From NCBI GenBank assembly GCA_947500845.1, contig CANMTP010000015.1, forward strand, positions 38,738 to 102,737: a DNA stretch of 64,000 nucleotides, given 5' to 3'. The notes under the pieces are model-generated. The model was not told where the DNA came from, did no database searches, and saw only the letters and a program-made list of their open reading frames with translations. Of the stretch, positions 7,713-17,256 are shown one piece after another. How positions within the stretch are numbered: the stretch's first letter is position 1; every line of letters begins with the position of its first letter. This stretch comes from an uncultured Aquimarina sp. (lineage in GTDB: Bacteria; Bacteroidota; Bacteroidia; Flavobacteriales; Flavobacteriaceae). The translations under genes and the position numbers were made by a program.

Positions 7713-9962
7713 TTACTCTTTGTTAAACGTTTTCTTTTTCTTCTTTTTACCAAAAATTCGTTTTAATAAATTGTCACGCTTTTCAGATTTACAATCAAGA
7801 TCGTTTTTTACTTCTTCACTAGGTTGATCAAACGTGCTTTTTGTAATCGGATCAAAAATAGGATCTTGATTCATTTTTTGATATAACTTAGCAAAAATTG
7901 GAAGGGCAGTATTTGCTCCCTGACCCAAGGCAGTAGTTTTAAATCCAATACCATAATTATCATTTCCTACCCAGGTTACAGTGACCAGATTGGGAGTGAT
8001 ACCCACAAACCAACCGTCTTTATTATCTTGTGTGGTTCCTGTTTTTCCGGCGATATCATTTTTTAATTTGTACGTTGTTCTCAATCTTGTGGCTGTTCCT
8101 TTTTCAACAGTAGATTTCAGCATTTCTAACAACACTTGCCTGGTATATGAGCTGTAGGCCGGAGTTTCTTTAACTTCAGGTTCAAAAGTTGCAATACGAT
8201 TACCATTTTTATCTTCAATTCTTAAAATATAGTATGGTTTTACAGCTTTACCTTCATTAACATAACTAGCATAAGCTCCTGCTAAGTCTTTAATTCTGAT
8301 ACCATCGGTTCCTAATGCCATTGCAGGTTCTTGAGAAAGGGAATCAGTGATGCCTAATTTTTTAACTTGTTCTGCTACCTTAGGAATACCTACTTTATTA
8401 AGCACCTTCACTGCAATGGTGTTTACAGAGTTACTTAAGGCTTTTTCTAAGGTATAATTTAAATAAGGATCCTCTTCATCATCAGAATTTTTTGGGGTCC
8501 AATTATCCAGGTTAGTGTACGTAATCTCTGTTGTCGAAAAATAGGAGCAAGGTTTCATTCCGTTTTCGATGGCAGTTGTATAAACAAATGGCTTGAAGGT
8601 GGATCCTACTTGTCTTCTACTCTGCGAAACATGGTCATACTTGAAGTAACGATAATCAATCCCGCCAAGATATGCCATTACAGCACCGGTTGTAGGCTCT
8701 ATAGCAACCATACCAGCATTAAGAAACTTTAGATAGTGTTGCAGACTGTCTAATGAGGAGATCTTTTTTGTTTCATTCCCGTCCCATTCGAATAATTCAA
8801 TATTCTTTTTTATTGAAAGAGAATCTTTAATTTGATTTTCAGTTAATCCTTGTTCTTTTAATTTTTTATAACTATCAAGATTTGTAACTGCATTATTGAG
8901 TAGTGCTTTATTGTTTTTCCATGGTGCGGTGCTACCATATGATGATTCATATTCTTTCTGTAATGTTTGCATATGTTCTTTCATAGCTTCTTCGGCCAAA
9001 GACTGCATTTTATGATCTAACGTTGTGTGTACAATCAAACCATCATTATAGACGTCATAGTCACTACCATCCGGTTTTTTATAGTGTTCAAGAATCTTAA
9101 CCAGTTCTTTTTTAACTTCTTCTCTAAAATAAGGTGCCAACCCTAGGTCATGATTAAAATATTGATAATCCAATTCGATAGGTTTATTCATCGTTTGGTC
9201 TGCTCTAGCGGTACTTATGTATCCATATTTCACCATTTGTTTGAGCACCACATCTCTGCGAAGTTGACTTCTTTCGGGAAACAATCTGGGATTATAACTA
9301 TGATTCGCTTTAAGTGTTCCGATAAGGGTTGTTGCTTCAGATAGCGTTAATTTATGAGTAGATTTGTTAAAGAATTTTTGTGCAGCACTTTCAATTCCGT
9401 ACGTATTGTCGGGAAACGGAACGGTGTTAAAATAAAGCGTTAAGATTTCCTTTTTAGAGTAGATTTCTTCCATCCTTTTAGCAATAAAGGATTCTTTCAA
9501 CTTATTGATCACCGTACTAAATATGCTGTATTTTTTTCTTCCGAATAGATTTTTGGCTAATTGTAGCGTAATGGTACTTCCTCCACCCGAGGATTTGTCA
9601 CGCAATAGAATAGTTTTAAAAAATACTCTTAGAAGACTTGTGTTATCTACCCCGTCGTGTTCATAAAATCGAACATCTTCGGTAGCTATAAGAGCATCAA
9701 TTAAATGTTGAGGTAAATCTTGGAAGGTGATAGGTTGTCTGTCATAGATATAATATTTTCCTATGAGATGGCCATCTTTATCAAGTATTTGAGTAGCTTC
9801 AGACTGCTTAAGAGTGCTCAACTCTTCTTTACCGGGTAGTTTTCCATAAAAACCCAAATATATGCTTATGTAAAAACAGAAAAACAGAAGTATAATTCCT
9901 AATAATGAAAATACAGTCCATTTCATCCATTTTTTTTGTAATAAATTCTTTATCATATTCAT
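7713..9962 (-). CDS. Bifunctional class A penicillin-binding protein (PBP1a-type)
   Basis: The protein has 749 residues: a cytoplasmic tail, one transmembrane anchor (about 15-38), then a GT51 glycosyltransferase domain with TEDVRFYEHDGVD (94-106; catalytic Glu) and GGGSTITLQLAKN (126-138). The transpeptidase domain follows, with SxxK at Ser454-Thr-Phe-Lys457, SxN at Ser512-Val-Asn514 and KTGT from Lys640. It polymerises and cross-links peptidoglycan in the periplasm. The C-terminus is a basic tail with a run of six Lys. The gene is convergent with the PAP2 gene. The alternative of a monofunctional enzyme is excluded because both active sites are intact. Confidence 0.95.
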   Translation of the reverse strand: MNMIKNLLQKKWMKWTVFSLLGIILLFFCFYISIYLGFYGKLPGKEELSTLKQSEATQILDKDGHLIGKYYIYDRQPITFQDLPQHLIDALIATEDVRFYEHDGVDNTSLLRVFFKTILLRDKSSGGGSTITLQLAKNLFGRKKYSIFSTVINKLKESFIAKRMEEIYSKKEILTLYFNTVPFPDNTYGIESAAQKFFNKSTHKLTLSEATTLIGTLKANHSYNPRLFPERSQLRRDVVLKQMVKYGYISTARADQTMNKPIELDYQYFNHDLGLAPYFREEVKKELVKILEHYKKPDGSDYDVYNDGLIVHTTLDHKMQSLAEEAMKEHMQTLQKEYESSYGSTAPWKNNKALLNNAVTNLDSYKKLKEQGLTENQIKDSLSIKKNIELFEWDGNETKKISSLDSLQHYLKFLNAGMVAIEPTTGAVMAYLGGIDYRYFKYDHVSQSRRQVGSTFKPFVYTTAIENGMKPCSYFSTTEITYTNLDNWTPKNSDDEEDPYLNYTLEKALSNSVNTIAVKVLNKVGIPKVAEQVKKLGITDSLSQEPAMALGTDGIRIKDLAGAYASYVNEGKAVKPYYILRIEDKNGNRIATFEPEVKETPAYSSYTRQVLLEMLKSTVEKGTATRLRTTYKLKNDIAGKTGTTQDNKDGWFVGITPNLVTVTWVGNDNYGIGFKTTALGQGANTALPIFAKLYQKMNQDPIFDPITKSTFDQPSEEVKNDLDCKSEKRDNLLKRIFGKKKKKKTFNKE

Positions 9963-9997
9963 AATATCGACTTGATAACGTCTAAATCTTCAAATTA

Positions 9998-11518
9998 TTA
10001 GTTTGTTTTATCTTCGTGTTTTTCTCTAAAATCCCTTATGAAGAGTACAATCATGACCACCATCAATAAAGAAAAGGGAAGTGAAGTAATAATCAATAGT
10101 TTCTGCATGGCGACCAAGACATTGATATCTGCTTTCGCATTTCCTAGTAAAAGAATACCTATAGAAAAGATCAATAAAATGATACTCCATAAAAGGCGAT
10201 GTTTTTTTGAGGGTTCTTGTTTTCCGTCGTCTGTAAACATACTCAATACAAATATTGCCGAATCTAATGAAGTAACCAAAAAACTTATCAAAAGAAGAAT
10301 AGTTAATGTGTTTATGAATCCTTGAAAGGGATAATTTTCGAAGAATATAAAAATAGAACTAAACACATTATCAAATTGTCCCTGATATGCTCCCAAATTT
10401 TCAATTATGGTAAAGGCTGATTGACCAAAGGTAGTAAACCAGAAAAAGGTACCTAGTGAAGGTACCAGCAATACTCCCAAAATAACCTCTCTAAGTGTTC
10501 TTCCTTTTGAGATTCTAGCGATAAAAATACCGGTAAAAGGCGCCCAGGCAAGCCAAAAGGCCCAATAATAGTAAGTCCAATCGGTTAGAAATGCTTCTCC
10601 GGGATTGTATTGGCCGTACGCCAGACTTAAAGGGATAAAGTCGATTACATAATAAAACAATGAGGTAATGAACTGATAGGTCACAGACAGAATATCTCCT
10701 TGCAAAAAAACAAAAAATAAAAGACCAATGGTAATATAAATATTCCACGTAGAAATTATTTTTATACCCTTGTTAACACCTCTAAAAACAGAAATAAATG
10801 CCAGTATTGAAATCACAAATAAAACTAGGATAGTTCCTTTAAGTCCGAAATCTTCCTTTAATAAATGCGTAAGTCCACCTTCGATTTGTGTGGTACCGAG
10901 GCCAATCGCAGCAACAAGTCCAAAAACAGTAGTAAGAATTGCCAGGATATCTATGCTGGCAAAAATAATAGTTCGCGGTTTCTCTGAAGTGACCATACGC
11001 CCTATCGACGAAAAAGCACTACTGGATAATACTTTTTTTGACTGCACAAAAAGGTAGTACCCTACTGCTATGGCAAATACGGCATAAAAAGCCCAGGCTG
11101 TGAATCCCCACTGATAAAAGGTGTATTCTAATGCGATTGTTCCTGAATCGGTTTTATTATTTATAGGTGGATTATTCATCATATATACCGGCTCTTGTAC
11201 AGCTCTTAACAATATACCTGCTCCCATTCCGGCACTATATAACATAGAAATCCATGCTAATCTAGAAAACTGTGGGCGGTCCTCTGGTTTTCCTAGTCGT
11301 CGCTTTCCCCAATTAGAAAACGCCAAAACAACCAATAACAAAACACAGATTAGCCCTAACCATAAATAAAATCTTCCAAAACGTTGGCGTATGTATACCG
11401 AGAAAGATTCGATTCCATTATAGGTTTCTAGTGTAAATACGTATAAAAAAAATGAGAAAAATAGTAGAATGCCCAGTGAAACATAGAGTAATCCATTTTT
11501 TTTAAGGTTGAGCTTCAT
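9998..11518 (-). CDS. BCCT family (betaine/choline/carnitine-type) transporter
   Basis: The protein has 506 residues and twelve hydrophobic segments. The conserved unwound helix carries GMGAGILLRAVQEP in place of the more familiar GMGIGLxxWGVxEP. The Trp-rich helix pair (WTYYYWAFWLAWAPFTGIFIARIS) and the following GRTLREVILGVLLVPS are diagnostic of BCCT carriers, which import glycine betaine or related quaternary amines with Na+. In flavobacteria this would serve osmoprotection. Substitution of the substrate-site Trp by Arg in LLRAVQEP leaves the substrate uncertain. The gene lies 35 bp upstream of the PBP gene on the same strand. Confidence 0.9.
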   Translation of the reverse strand: MKLNLKKNGLLYVSLGILLFFSFFLYVFTLETYNGIESFSVYIRQRFGRFYLWLGLICVLLLVVLAFSNWGKRRLGKPEDRPQFSRLAWISMLYSAGMGAGILLRAVQEPVYMMNNPPINNKTDSGTIALEYTFYQWGFTAWAFYAVFAIAVGYYLFVQSKKVLSSSAFSSIGRMVTSEKPRTIIFASIDILAILTTVFGLVAAIGLGTTQIEGGLTHLLKEDFGLKGTILVLFVISILAFISVFRGVNKGIKIISTWNIYITIGLLFFVFLQGDILSVTYQFITSLFYYVIDFIPLSLAYGQYNPGEAFLTDWTYYYWAFWLAWAPFTGIFIARISKGRTLREVILGVLLVPSLGTFFWFTTFGQSAFTIIENLGAYQGQFDNVFSSIFIFFENYPFQGFINTLTILLLISFLVTSLDSAIFVLSMFTDDGKQEPSKKHRLLWSIILLIFSIGILLLGNAKADINVLVAMQKLLIITSLPFSLLMVVMIVLFIRDFREKHEDKTN

Positions 11519-11857
11519 ACCGAAATAGTTCCAAATGCGATTTTTTTCTTTAAACTTATGCTTGATTGATCATAAATGTCATAAAAAGTTATGAGAATTG
11601 TTCAGAATCAATAGAAAAGTTTTCATTTTTTAACAAGTAAAAACTTCAAAAAATAATTTATTTTTTGAAGCTGATGTATCGAAAGTTTCATTTTTTTTAA
11701 TAAACTTGTAATAACATAATTTATGTGTTATGCTCTATACTCGGATTGAACATTACTTGGGGTTCGTTTGAGAGGTATACCCCAAGGTTTGTATTATAGA
11801 ATGAAGACTTGAATTTTCTACTATAAGTAATAGATAACTAACTAAACCTGCAAACCC
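11519..11857. other. Intergenic region with two inverted repeats
   Basis: This is a 339-bp divergent region between the BCCT gene and the 94-aa gene. It contains a perfect 13-bp inverted repeat with a 1-nt centre (CTTCAAAAAATAA, 11645-11671) and a second one, CTTGGGGT / ACCCCAAG, at 11756-11763 and 11779-11786 with a 15-nt spacer. No ORF of note was seen. The repeats may be operators or RNA stems in the two leaders. Confidence 0.4.
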
Positions 11858-12142
11858 ATGAGAAGAGTAATTGTTGACTACAAAAAATTAAATAAAGATA
11901 TTTTAAACCTTCTTGTCGAGAAATTTCCTGATGGTTATGCCGATAGAGATATTATTTCTTTCAAAAATCACCATAATGAGGCGATTGAAGCTGTTGAGGT
12001 GAAGACAGAGGACACCATCTATTTGGTAAAAATAAGCAAACGTCTGGCAGATACCATGGAAAGTTTTGATGACGATAGCTCTAGTGTTGATGTTCCTGAG
12101 GGAGTAAGTAAAGATGAAGTAGGAGACCTGGAAGATCAATAA
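11858..12142 (+). CDS. Conserved hypothetical protein, 94 aa
   Basis: This small soluble protein begins MRRVIVDYKKLNKDILNLLVE, has a basic/hydrophobic first two thirds and an acidic tail rich in Asp and Ser (ESFDDDSSSVDVPEG). No signal peptide or membrane segment is present. It is convergent with meaB, with only 8 bp between the two stops. No function was recognised. The charge split resembles a nucleic-acid or protein-binding adaptor, but this is speculative. Confidence 0.65.
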   Translation: MRRVIVDYKKLNKDILNLLVEKFPDGYADRDIISFKNHHNEAIEAVEVKTEDTIYLVKISKRLADTMESFDDDSSSVDVPEGVSKDEVGDLEDQ

Positions 12143-12150
12143 GTTTGAAA

Positions 12151-13224
12151 TTATTCTTTATACAATTCGAATAAATATCTAGCAGCGGCAAACGGCGTAA
12201 GCTTATGTTGTTGTACTGCTTCTATTTGTGAATATAACTTTGCTTTAATTTCAGGATGATTATAAAAAGAAGATTTTAGGTGCTCCTCAATAGTTTGTAG
12301 TAACCAAAATTTGTTTTGTTTTCTTCTGTTTTCCTCAAAGAATCCATTTTTTGAAGTGATTTCGAAATAATTTTGAATAAGTTCCCATATTTCTTCGATC
12401 CCTTTATTTTCTATTGCACTACAAGTGAGTACTTCTGGAGACCAACTGCTTTCTGCAAGCGGGTACAAGTGTAATGCTTTTCTGAATTGATTTTTAGCCT
12501 CTCGGGCACGTTTAAGATTATCGCCATCTGCTTTACTGATAACGATAGCATCAGCCATTTCGATGATTCCTCGTTTAATACCCTGCAGTTCATCGCCAGC
12601 TCCTGCAAGTTTAAGCAGCAAAAAGAAATCTACCATGCTGTGTACTGCGGTTTCGCTTTGACCAACACCAACAGTTTCAATAATGATGACATCGTATCCA
12701 GCAGCTTCGCATAAGATGATAGATTCGCGAGTTTTTTGTGCTACTCCTCCCAAAGAATTGCCAGAAGGAGAGGGTCTGATAAAGGCATTATCGGCGCGAA
12801 CGAGAGATTCCATCCTAGTTTTATCACCTAATATACTTCCATGTGATACAGTACTGCTCGGATCTACTGCTAGAACTGCAATTTTTTTATCTTTTTGTAT
12901 TAAAATATTTCCTAAAGCTTCAATGAATGTACTTTTCCCTACTCCTGGAACCCCAGTAATTCCTATTCTAACAGAATTATTAGCATGAGGAAGGCATTTT
13001 TCAATAAGTTCCTGTGCTTTGCTAATATGATTCTGTTGGGTGCTCTCGATTAGTGTAATTCCTTTACTTAGGGCTGTGGTATCTTTAGAAACGATAGCAT
13101 TAAAAAGAGTATCAACAGAAATTTCTTTTTGTTGTAATTTTTTGAATCGATCAATAGCTTGATCTCTGGTACTGTCAGACACTTTTGAAGTCAGATTAGT
13201 TTTTTTGGTATTATCTTTAGACAC
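12151..13224 (-). CDS. meaB: Methylmalonyl-CoA mutase-associated GTPase MeaB
   Basis: The protein has 357 residues of the G3E P-loop family (MeaB/ArgK). The P-loop GVPGVGKSTF lies near residue 90, followed by VDPSS, the switch region ETVGVGQSE and the GTP base-recognition motif SKADGDN. MeaB is the G-protein chaperone that loads and protects adenosylcobalamin in methylmalonyl-CoA mutase. The mutase genes are not in the window, but a corrinoid adenosyltransferase making its cofactor lies at 25801-26376. The long polar N-terminus (about 40 residues) is somewhat extended. Confidence 0.93.
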   Translation of the reverse strand: MSKDNTKKTNLTSKVSDSTRDQAIDRFKKLQQKEISVDTLFNAIVSKDTTALSKGITLIESTQQNHISKAQELIEKCLPHANNSVRIGITGVPGVGKSTFIEALGNILIQKDKKIAVLAVDPSSTVSHGSILGDKTRMESLVRADNAFIRPSPSGNSLGGVAQKTRESIILCEAAGYDVIIIETVGVGQSETAVHSMVDFFLLLKLAGAGDELQGIKRGIIEMADAIVISKADGDNLKRAREAKNQFRKALHLYPLAESSWSPEVLTCSAIENKGIEEIWELIQNYFEITSKNGFFEENRRKQNKFWLLQTIEEHLKSSFYNHPEIKAKLYSQIEAVQQHKLTPFAAARYLFELYKE

Positions 13225-13299
13225 AAAATTGCTTTATAGCAAAGTTATAAATTACTTTTTTGGAAAAGACATTATTACTGAAGCAATCTAGTTTTTTGT

Positions 13300-13854
13300 T
13301 TATATTCTTATAGGAATGGCTACTGCTGTTCTGTCCCATGCTAAATACATTATGGTAAAGTCATTGGCATTTTCAAAATAGATAGAAAATTGCTCTTTGA
13401 TATTTAGCAAGGGTATCGTAGGTACCTCGATAGTGAGAGCATCATATGATGGATCACGTTTTACGGTACCATCCATGTTTACTCCCCAACTATATTCTTT
13501 GATATTAAAAATAATCTTCCAGGACTCAGGATTAGGGATAGTCCATAAGGTATAAGTTCCTGCTTTAAGAGAAGTCCCATCTATCATAAGATCTTTGTTG
13601 GTACTAAACATAGTAGCTTCATTTGCACCAGTTCTCCAAACTTGTCCGAATGGTACCAGGTTTCCGAAGATTTCCCGGTCTTTTTTATAAGGTCTGTTAT
13701 AAAAAACTGTAATCGTAGCGTCTTTTGCATTATGCGTGATAGTTTCTTCAGGACTGTGTTTCTTAGTATTTTGTTTTAGAAAATACATGCCAGTAAATCC
13801 TATTAATAACAAACCTAATAGAATTAATACTGATCTTTTTAAAAGCTTAGGCAT
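13300..13854 (-). CDS. DUF2911 family exported or anchored protein
   Basis: The protein has 184 residues with an N-terminal membrane anchor (RSVLILLGLLLIGFTGMYFL). The family core follows: an ITVFYNRPYKKDREIFG strand-turn, FGQVWRTGANEAT, the AGTYTLWTIPN segment and a C-terminal beta-rich part. This pattern matches DUF2911, a Bacteroidota-rich family of unknown function usually carrying a signal peptide. It may be a periplasmic beta-sandwich. It is 75 bp upstream of meaB on the same strand. Confidence 0.85.
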   Translation of the reverse strand: MPKLLKRSVLILLGLLLIGFTGMYFLKQNTKKHSPEETITHNAKDATITVFYNRPYKKDREIFGNLVPFGQVWRTGANEATMFSTNKDLMIDGTSLKAGTYTLWTIPNPESWKIIFNIKEYSWGVNMDGTVKRDPSYDALTIEVPTIPLLNIKEQFSIYFENANDFTIMYLAWDRTAVAIPIRI

Positions 13855-13909
13855 AAGTTAGATTTTATGAATTAAATATACTTCATTTAAATTTTAGAAC
13901 GATCAAAAA

Positions 13910-14155
13910 TTATTTAGTAAGGCGATTGATATTCATCACATTTACCGCACAAGTATTTCTGATGGTGATTAAAATTTGGAGAATTGATTCTGAAAAATGT
14001 TTATTCTCTATTAAGATATCAATACGTTGAATTAATTTGTTGGTACAGTCGACATTTTTTTCTACAAGGTTCAAAACATCTTCTACGTCTTCATTGTTAC
14101 GATTATCGTAATCATTTTTTATTTTGTACATGAGTCTAAAAATGGTATAATTCAT
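13910..14155 (-). CDS. Hypothetical protein, 81 aa
   Basis: This short soluble, largely helical protein (DVLNLVEKNVDCTNKLIQRI) has no membrane segment and no recognised domain. The ATG at 14155 is used; an internal ATG nine codons in is possible. It is transcribed divergently from the ECF sigma gene at 14366. Confidence 0.5.
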   Translation of the reverse strand: MNYTIFRLMYKIKNDYDNRNNEDVEDVLNLVEKNVDCTNKLIQRIDILIENKHFSESILQILITIRNTCAVNVMNINRLTK

Positions 14156-14365
14156 AAAAGTAATTATAGTAGTATACTTTTTATAAGTACCCTTACTTTG
14201 ATAATCGTTAATTTTATATTAAATATTTGATATTCAGTTATTTGTTGTTTTTGAAAGCTTTTTATGTATAATTTTGCAACAAGGAATACATAATTTCGTC
14301 TCTATAGATGAATAAGATTTAAAACAGTTTTAAAGTGTTAATCACTAACCAAAAGTTAAAGAAGT

Positions 14366-14911
14366 TTGTTACAAAGCGAGCTAATAGAAAAATGTAGGAA
14401 AGGTGATCGTAGAGCCCAAATGAAGCTTTATAATAAATACTGTGATGGTATGTATTATGTAGCGTTACGATTTCTTAAAGATCCATTTGAGGCAGAAGAG
14501 GCAATGCAGGAATCTTTTATCAAAGCATTTACTAGACTTCATCAGTTTACAGGAGATGTGACTTTTGGTGCATGGCTTAAACGAATTGTTATTAATAAAA
14601 GTATCGACATGTTGAAAGCCAAGAAAATGAATATGGTAGCGATTAATGAACAGGTTATGACCACGGTTGAAGAACAAGACGATTGGTCGGTATCGGACTC
14701 TGTTACAGTAGAAGAAGTTAAAAAGGCAATTGAAAGATTACCTGAAAAATATAAATATGCCGTGATGTTATTTTTGATAGAGGGGTATGATCATAATGAG
14801 ATAAGCGAGATTCTAGATATAACACCGGTTGCTTCGAGAACACTAGTGCATAGAGGAAAAAAACAGCTACAAGAACAATTAAAACATTTAAGAGATGGCA
14901 CAGGATATTAG
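14366..14911 (+). CDS. ECF-type RNA polymerase sigma factor
   Basis: The protein has 181 residues from a TTG codon. An in-frame stop at 14357-14359 rules out a longer form, and the next ATG (14420) would remove the conserved ELIEKCRKGDRRAQ helix of region 2.1. Region 2 includes DPFEAEEAMQESFIKAF (the -10 contact helix), and region 4 includes LPEKYKYAVMLFLIEGYDHNEI and the helix-turn-helix TPVASRTLVHRGKKQL. It overlaps the next gene by 17 bp, so the two are translationally coupled as a sigma/anti-sigma pair. Confidence 0.9.
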   Translation: MLQSELIEKCRKGDRRAQMKLYNKYCDGMYYVALRFLKDPFEAEEAMQESFIKAFTRLHQFTGDVTFGAWLKRIVINKSIDMLKAKKMNMVAINEQVMTTVEEQDDWSVSDSVTVEEVKKAIERLPEKYKYAVMLFLIEGYDHNEISEILDITPVASRTLVHRGKKQLQEQLKHLRDGTGY

Positions 14912-15500
14912 AGAGCTTTTAAAGCAGGATAAGCAGATTCCTGCCGAGAGAATACGAAGTGGGCATGAACAAAGATTTATGTCAAGATTAGAAAAAGAAC
15001 TTCCTAAAAAGACTAATAGTTTTGACTATAATTTGCTTAAGATCGCAGCAAGTGTGGTGGTTGTTTTCTCTATTTCTATGTTCACATATAATAAATTAGA
15101 AAGTAATAATTCTAACACAGATCAAATTGTAGATAATACCAAGGTAAAAAATTCTACTGTGCTGATGAATAAACAATCTTCGACTTTGGCAGAAATATCT
15201 CCAGAGTATGAAGAGGTAGAGAATAACATATTAACTAGTATAAAATTTCAATTGTCAAGTATAAAAGTAGATGATAGTAATAGAGAATTAGTAGAAAGTT
15301 TTAAAGCCAGATTAAATAATCTTGATAAAGAATATCAAAGACTTAATAAAGAACTTATCGAAGTAGGTCCAAACGTACAAAGTGTTGAGGCAATGATGGA
15401 AAATCTAACAATTAGACTTTCACTTTTAAGCAGGCTAAAAGATAAACTAAAAGAATTAGAGAGAATTGAAAATGATAATTACAATGAAGTACAAGCTTAA
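14895..15500 (+). CDS. Probable membrane-bound anti-sigma factor
   Basis: The protein has 201 residues. The N-terminal cytoplasmic part (about 1-50) is followed by one transmembrane helix (LKIAASVVVVFSISMFTY, about 52-69) and an extracytoplasmic, mostly helical region that looks coiled-coil (LVESFKARLNNLDKEYQRLNK...LKDKLKELERIE). The gene overlaps the ECF sigma gene by 17 bp, the usual arrangement for its cognate anti-sigma factor. Sequence similarity to known anti-sigma families is weak, so the role comes from context and topology. Confidence 0.75.
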   Translation: MAQDIRELLKQDKQIPAERIRSGHEQRFMSRLEKELPKKTNSFDYNLLKIAASVVVVFSISMFTYNKLESNNSNTDQIVDNTKVKNSTVLMNKQSSTLAEISPEYEEVENNILTSIKFQLSSIKVDDSNRELVESFKARLNNLDKEYQRLNKELIEVGPNVQSVEAMMENLTIRLSLLSRLKDKLKELERIENDNYNEVQA

Positions 15501-16869
15501 TATTAATGTTGTTGCGCTAAGCGTGTTATGCTGTGCAGGTTTGTTGGCGCAGGATAAACAAAATAAGCTAAGCGAAAAGCTTGTGGTTAATAATGATGTT
15601 ACTGTTAACCTTAATACAAGTCATACTAATATTATTTTTGAAACCTGGAACAAGAATACAATCGAAGTAGAAGCTTATCTAGAAGGTGACCTTACTAATG
15701 ATAATAGTAAGCGTATACTTGATAGCTGGCAAATAAATGTATCAGGTAATACTAAAGAAGTAACTATTAATTCTGCTGCTGGAAATTTATGGAGTGAAAA
15801 CGTAACAGCTTCAAATATTGAAATAAATAAAAAAAATCTTCAGGAGTTGAGAAGGTTAAGTCCTATGATTGCCGATATGCTTGGTCCTCTTATGGAGAAT
15901 ATGGCCAAAAACCCAATGCCAAACACACTTTCAGAAAATCAATCCAATGTTAATTATGGGAATAATAAGTATAATGAAACCCAAGAAAAGTATATTCAGC
16001 AATGGGAAAATCAGATACGTGAGAAGTTTAGTGATGATATAGAGAAACAAAAACAAAAATGGGCTACACAGCTTAAGGATGGTAACTCAAAAAATGCCTC
16101 TGGTCAGGCAGAAGTCCGTCTAGAGACTTCATGGGGAGAGCAATATGGAAAACAAATGAATGCTTGGGCTTCTCAGTTATTAAAGGATGTAGAAAGTCAA
16201 CAAAATGGAGTTGCTAATGTCACTTTTTATCAGTATAGCGCAAACAGAGTTAATACGAATAATACAAGCAAGATTATTAAAGTACATATACCGAGAGAGG
16301 CTAAATTAAGACTTAACATTCGCCATGGTGACGTGCAGTTAGCAGAAAAGTCCAACAATGTAAGAGCATCATTGTCTCACACCAAACTTTCTGCTAACAT
16401 AATAGATGGAGGTCAAACATTTATCAAAGCCTCTTATTCTCCTGTTTTTGTGCGCCAATGGAATCAGGGGAAACTTGTTTTAAATTATGTAAAGAATTGT
16501 AGAATACAAACAGCAAAAAACCTTCTTGTTAATGCAGATTCTAGTAATATTTACATTCAGGAACTTAACGAAAACGGAGCTATTTCGGGAAGTTTTGGTG
16601 TCATAACAATAGAAAACTTGGGAGAATCATTTTCTACATTAGATTTAGCAGTTCAAAACAGTGATTTTAATTTAAACTTACCGAAGACAGCTTTTAATCT
16701 ATCATATAGCGGGGCCCAAAGTATAATTTCTTTGCCTAGAACTATGGAGATAAGTTCAAGAAAGAATTTTGGAAATGTGTTTATTAATGGTTTTCAAAAT
16801 ACGCGTAGTACAGATAAAATGATTACGATTAATGCAAAGTATAGTGAAGTTGTACTTAAAAGTAAATAA
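15484..16869 (+). CDS. Exported DUF4097-like beta-strand-repeat protein of the sigma-factor operon
   Basis: From ATG 15484 the protein has 461 residues and a signal peptide (MKYKLNINVVALSVLCCAGLLAQ). ATG 15472 and TTG 15466 are other in-frame starts, and all overlap the anti-sigma gene. The mature part opens with LVVNNDVTVNLNTSHTNIIFETWNKN, the recurring strand pattern of adhesin-like DUF4097 proteins. A Gln/Asn/Trp-rich middle (about 145-235) looks unstructured or helical, and the C-terminus returns to short beta repeats. It probably sits in the periplasm or on the surface and may be a target or sensor of the preceding sigma/anti-sigma pair. Confidence 0.7.
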   Translation: MKYKLNINVVALSVLCCAGLLAQDKQNKLSEKLVVNNDVTVNLNTSHTNIIFETWNKNTIEVEAYLEGDLTNDNSKRILDSWQINVSGNTKEVTINSAAGNLWSENVTASNIEINKKNLQELRRLSPMIADMLGPLMENMAKNPMPNTLSENQSNVNYGNNKYNETQEKYIQQWENQIREKFSDDIEKQKQKWATQLKDGNSKNASGQAEVRLETSWGEQYGKQMNAWASQLLKDVESQQNGVANVTFYQYSANRVNTNNTSKIIKVHIPREAKLRLNIRHGDVQLAEKSNNVRASLSHTKLSANIIDGGQTFIKASYSPVFVRQWNQGKLVLNYVKNCRIQTAKNLLVNADSSNIYIQELNENGAISGSFGVITIENLGESFSTLDLAVQNSDFNLNLPKTAFNLSYSGAQSIISLPRTMEISSRKNFGNVFINGFQNTRSTDKMITINAKYSEVVLKSK

Positions 16870-17256
16870 ATAGTAGTTTTCATAGTAATAATGTAGTGTT
16901 AATTATAAAAGAGCTTTGTTGGTCAAACAACAGGGCTTTTTTAGTTACTTTTATTAACATCTTGATTAGCATATTTTTAGTACAAAAAAGTAAGAATAAC
17001 CCTATCTTTAGTTCTTTCATCTGTGTAATCCTTCCTTTCATCTATTTTTCAGTATAATAATATTTTCAAAACACTGATAATTAATTGATTAAGTATTTTT
17101 TAATCAAATTTTAACATTTATTGTGTTTTTCATCGAAAATCAAAAACACTTGATCTAAAAATCTGATTTAGAGTTTGTATAACTATAATTTAGTGATATC
17201 ATTGTATGGTAAAACCGTAAGAGAGGAATAATTAACCTTTACAAGTAAAGTTTAAA
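16870..17256. other. Intergenic region with a probable terminator; otherwise no gene seen
   Basis: This 387-bp AT-rich gap follows the sigma-factor operon. A terminator-like hairpin is at 16911-16942 (see its own entry). The remaining 300 bp hold no convincing ORF and are presumably the leader and promoter region of the gene at 17257. Confidence 0.5.
16911..16942 (+). terminator. Probable rho-independent terminator after the ECF operon
   Basis: GAGCTTTGTTG and CAACAGGGCTTTTTT form an imperfect stem around a short loop, followed by a run of six T. It closes the 14366-16869 transcription unit. Confidence 0.6.

Noticed and set aside
7627..7827. Plus-strand frame of 66 codons between PAP2 and PBP genes
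   Set aside because: It overlaps the end of the PBP gene in antisense and its Phe-rich run is the reverse of the PBP poly-Lys tail.
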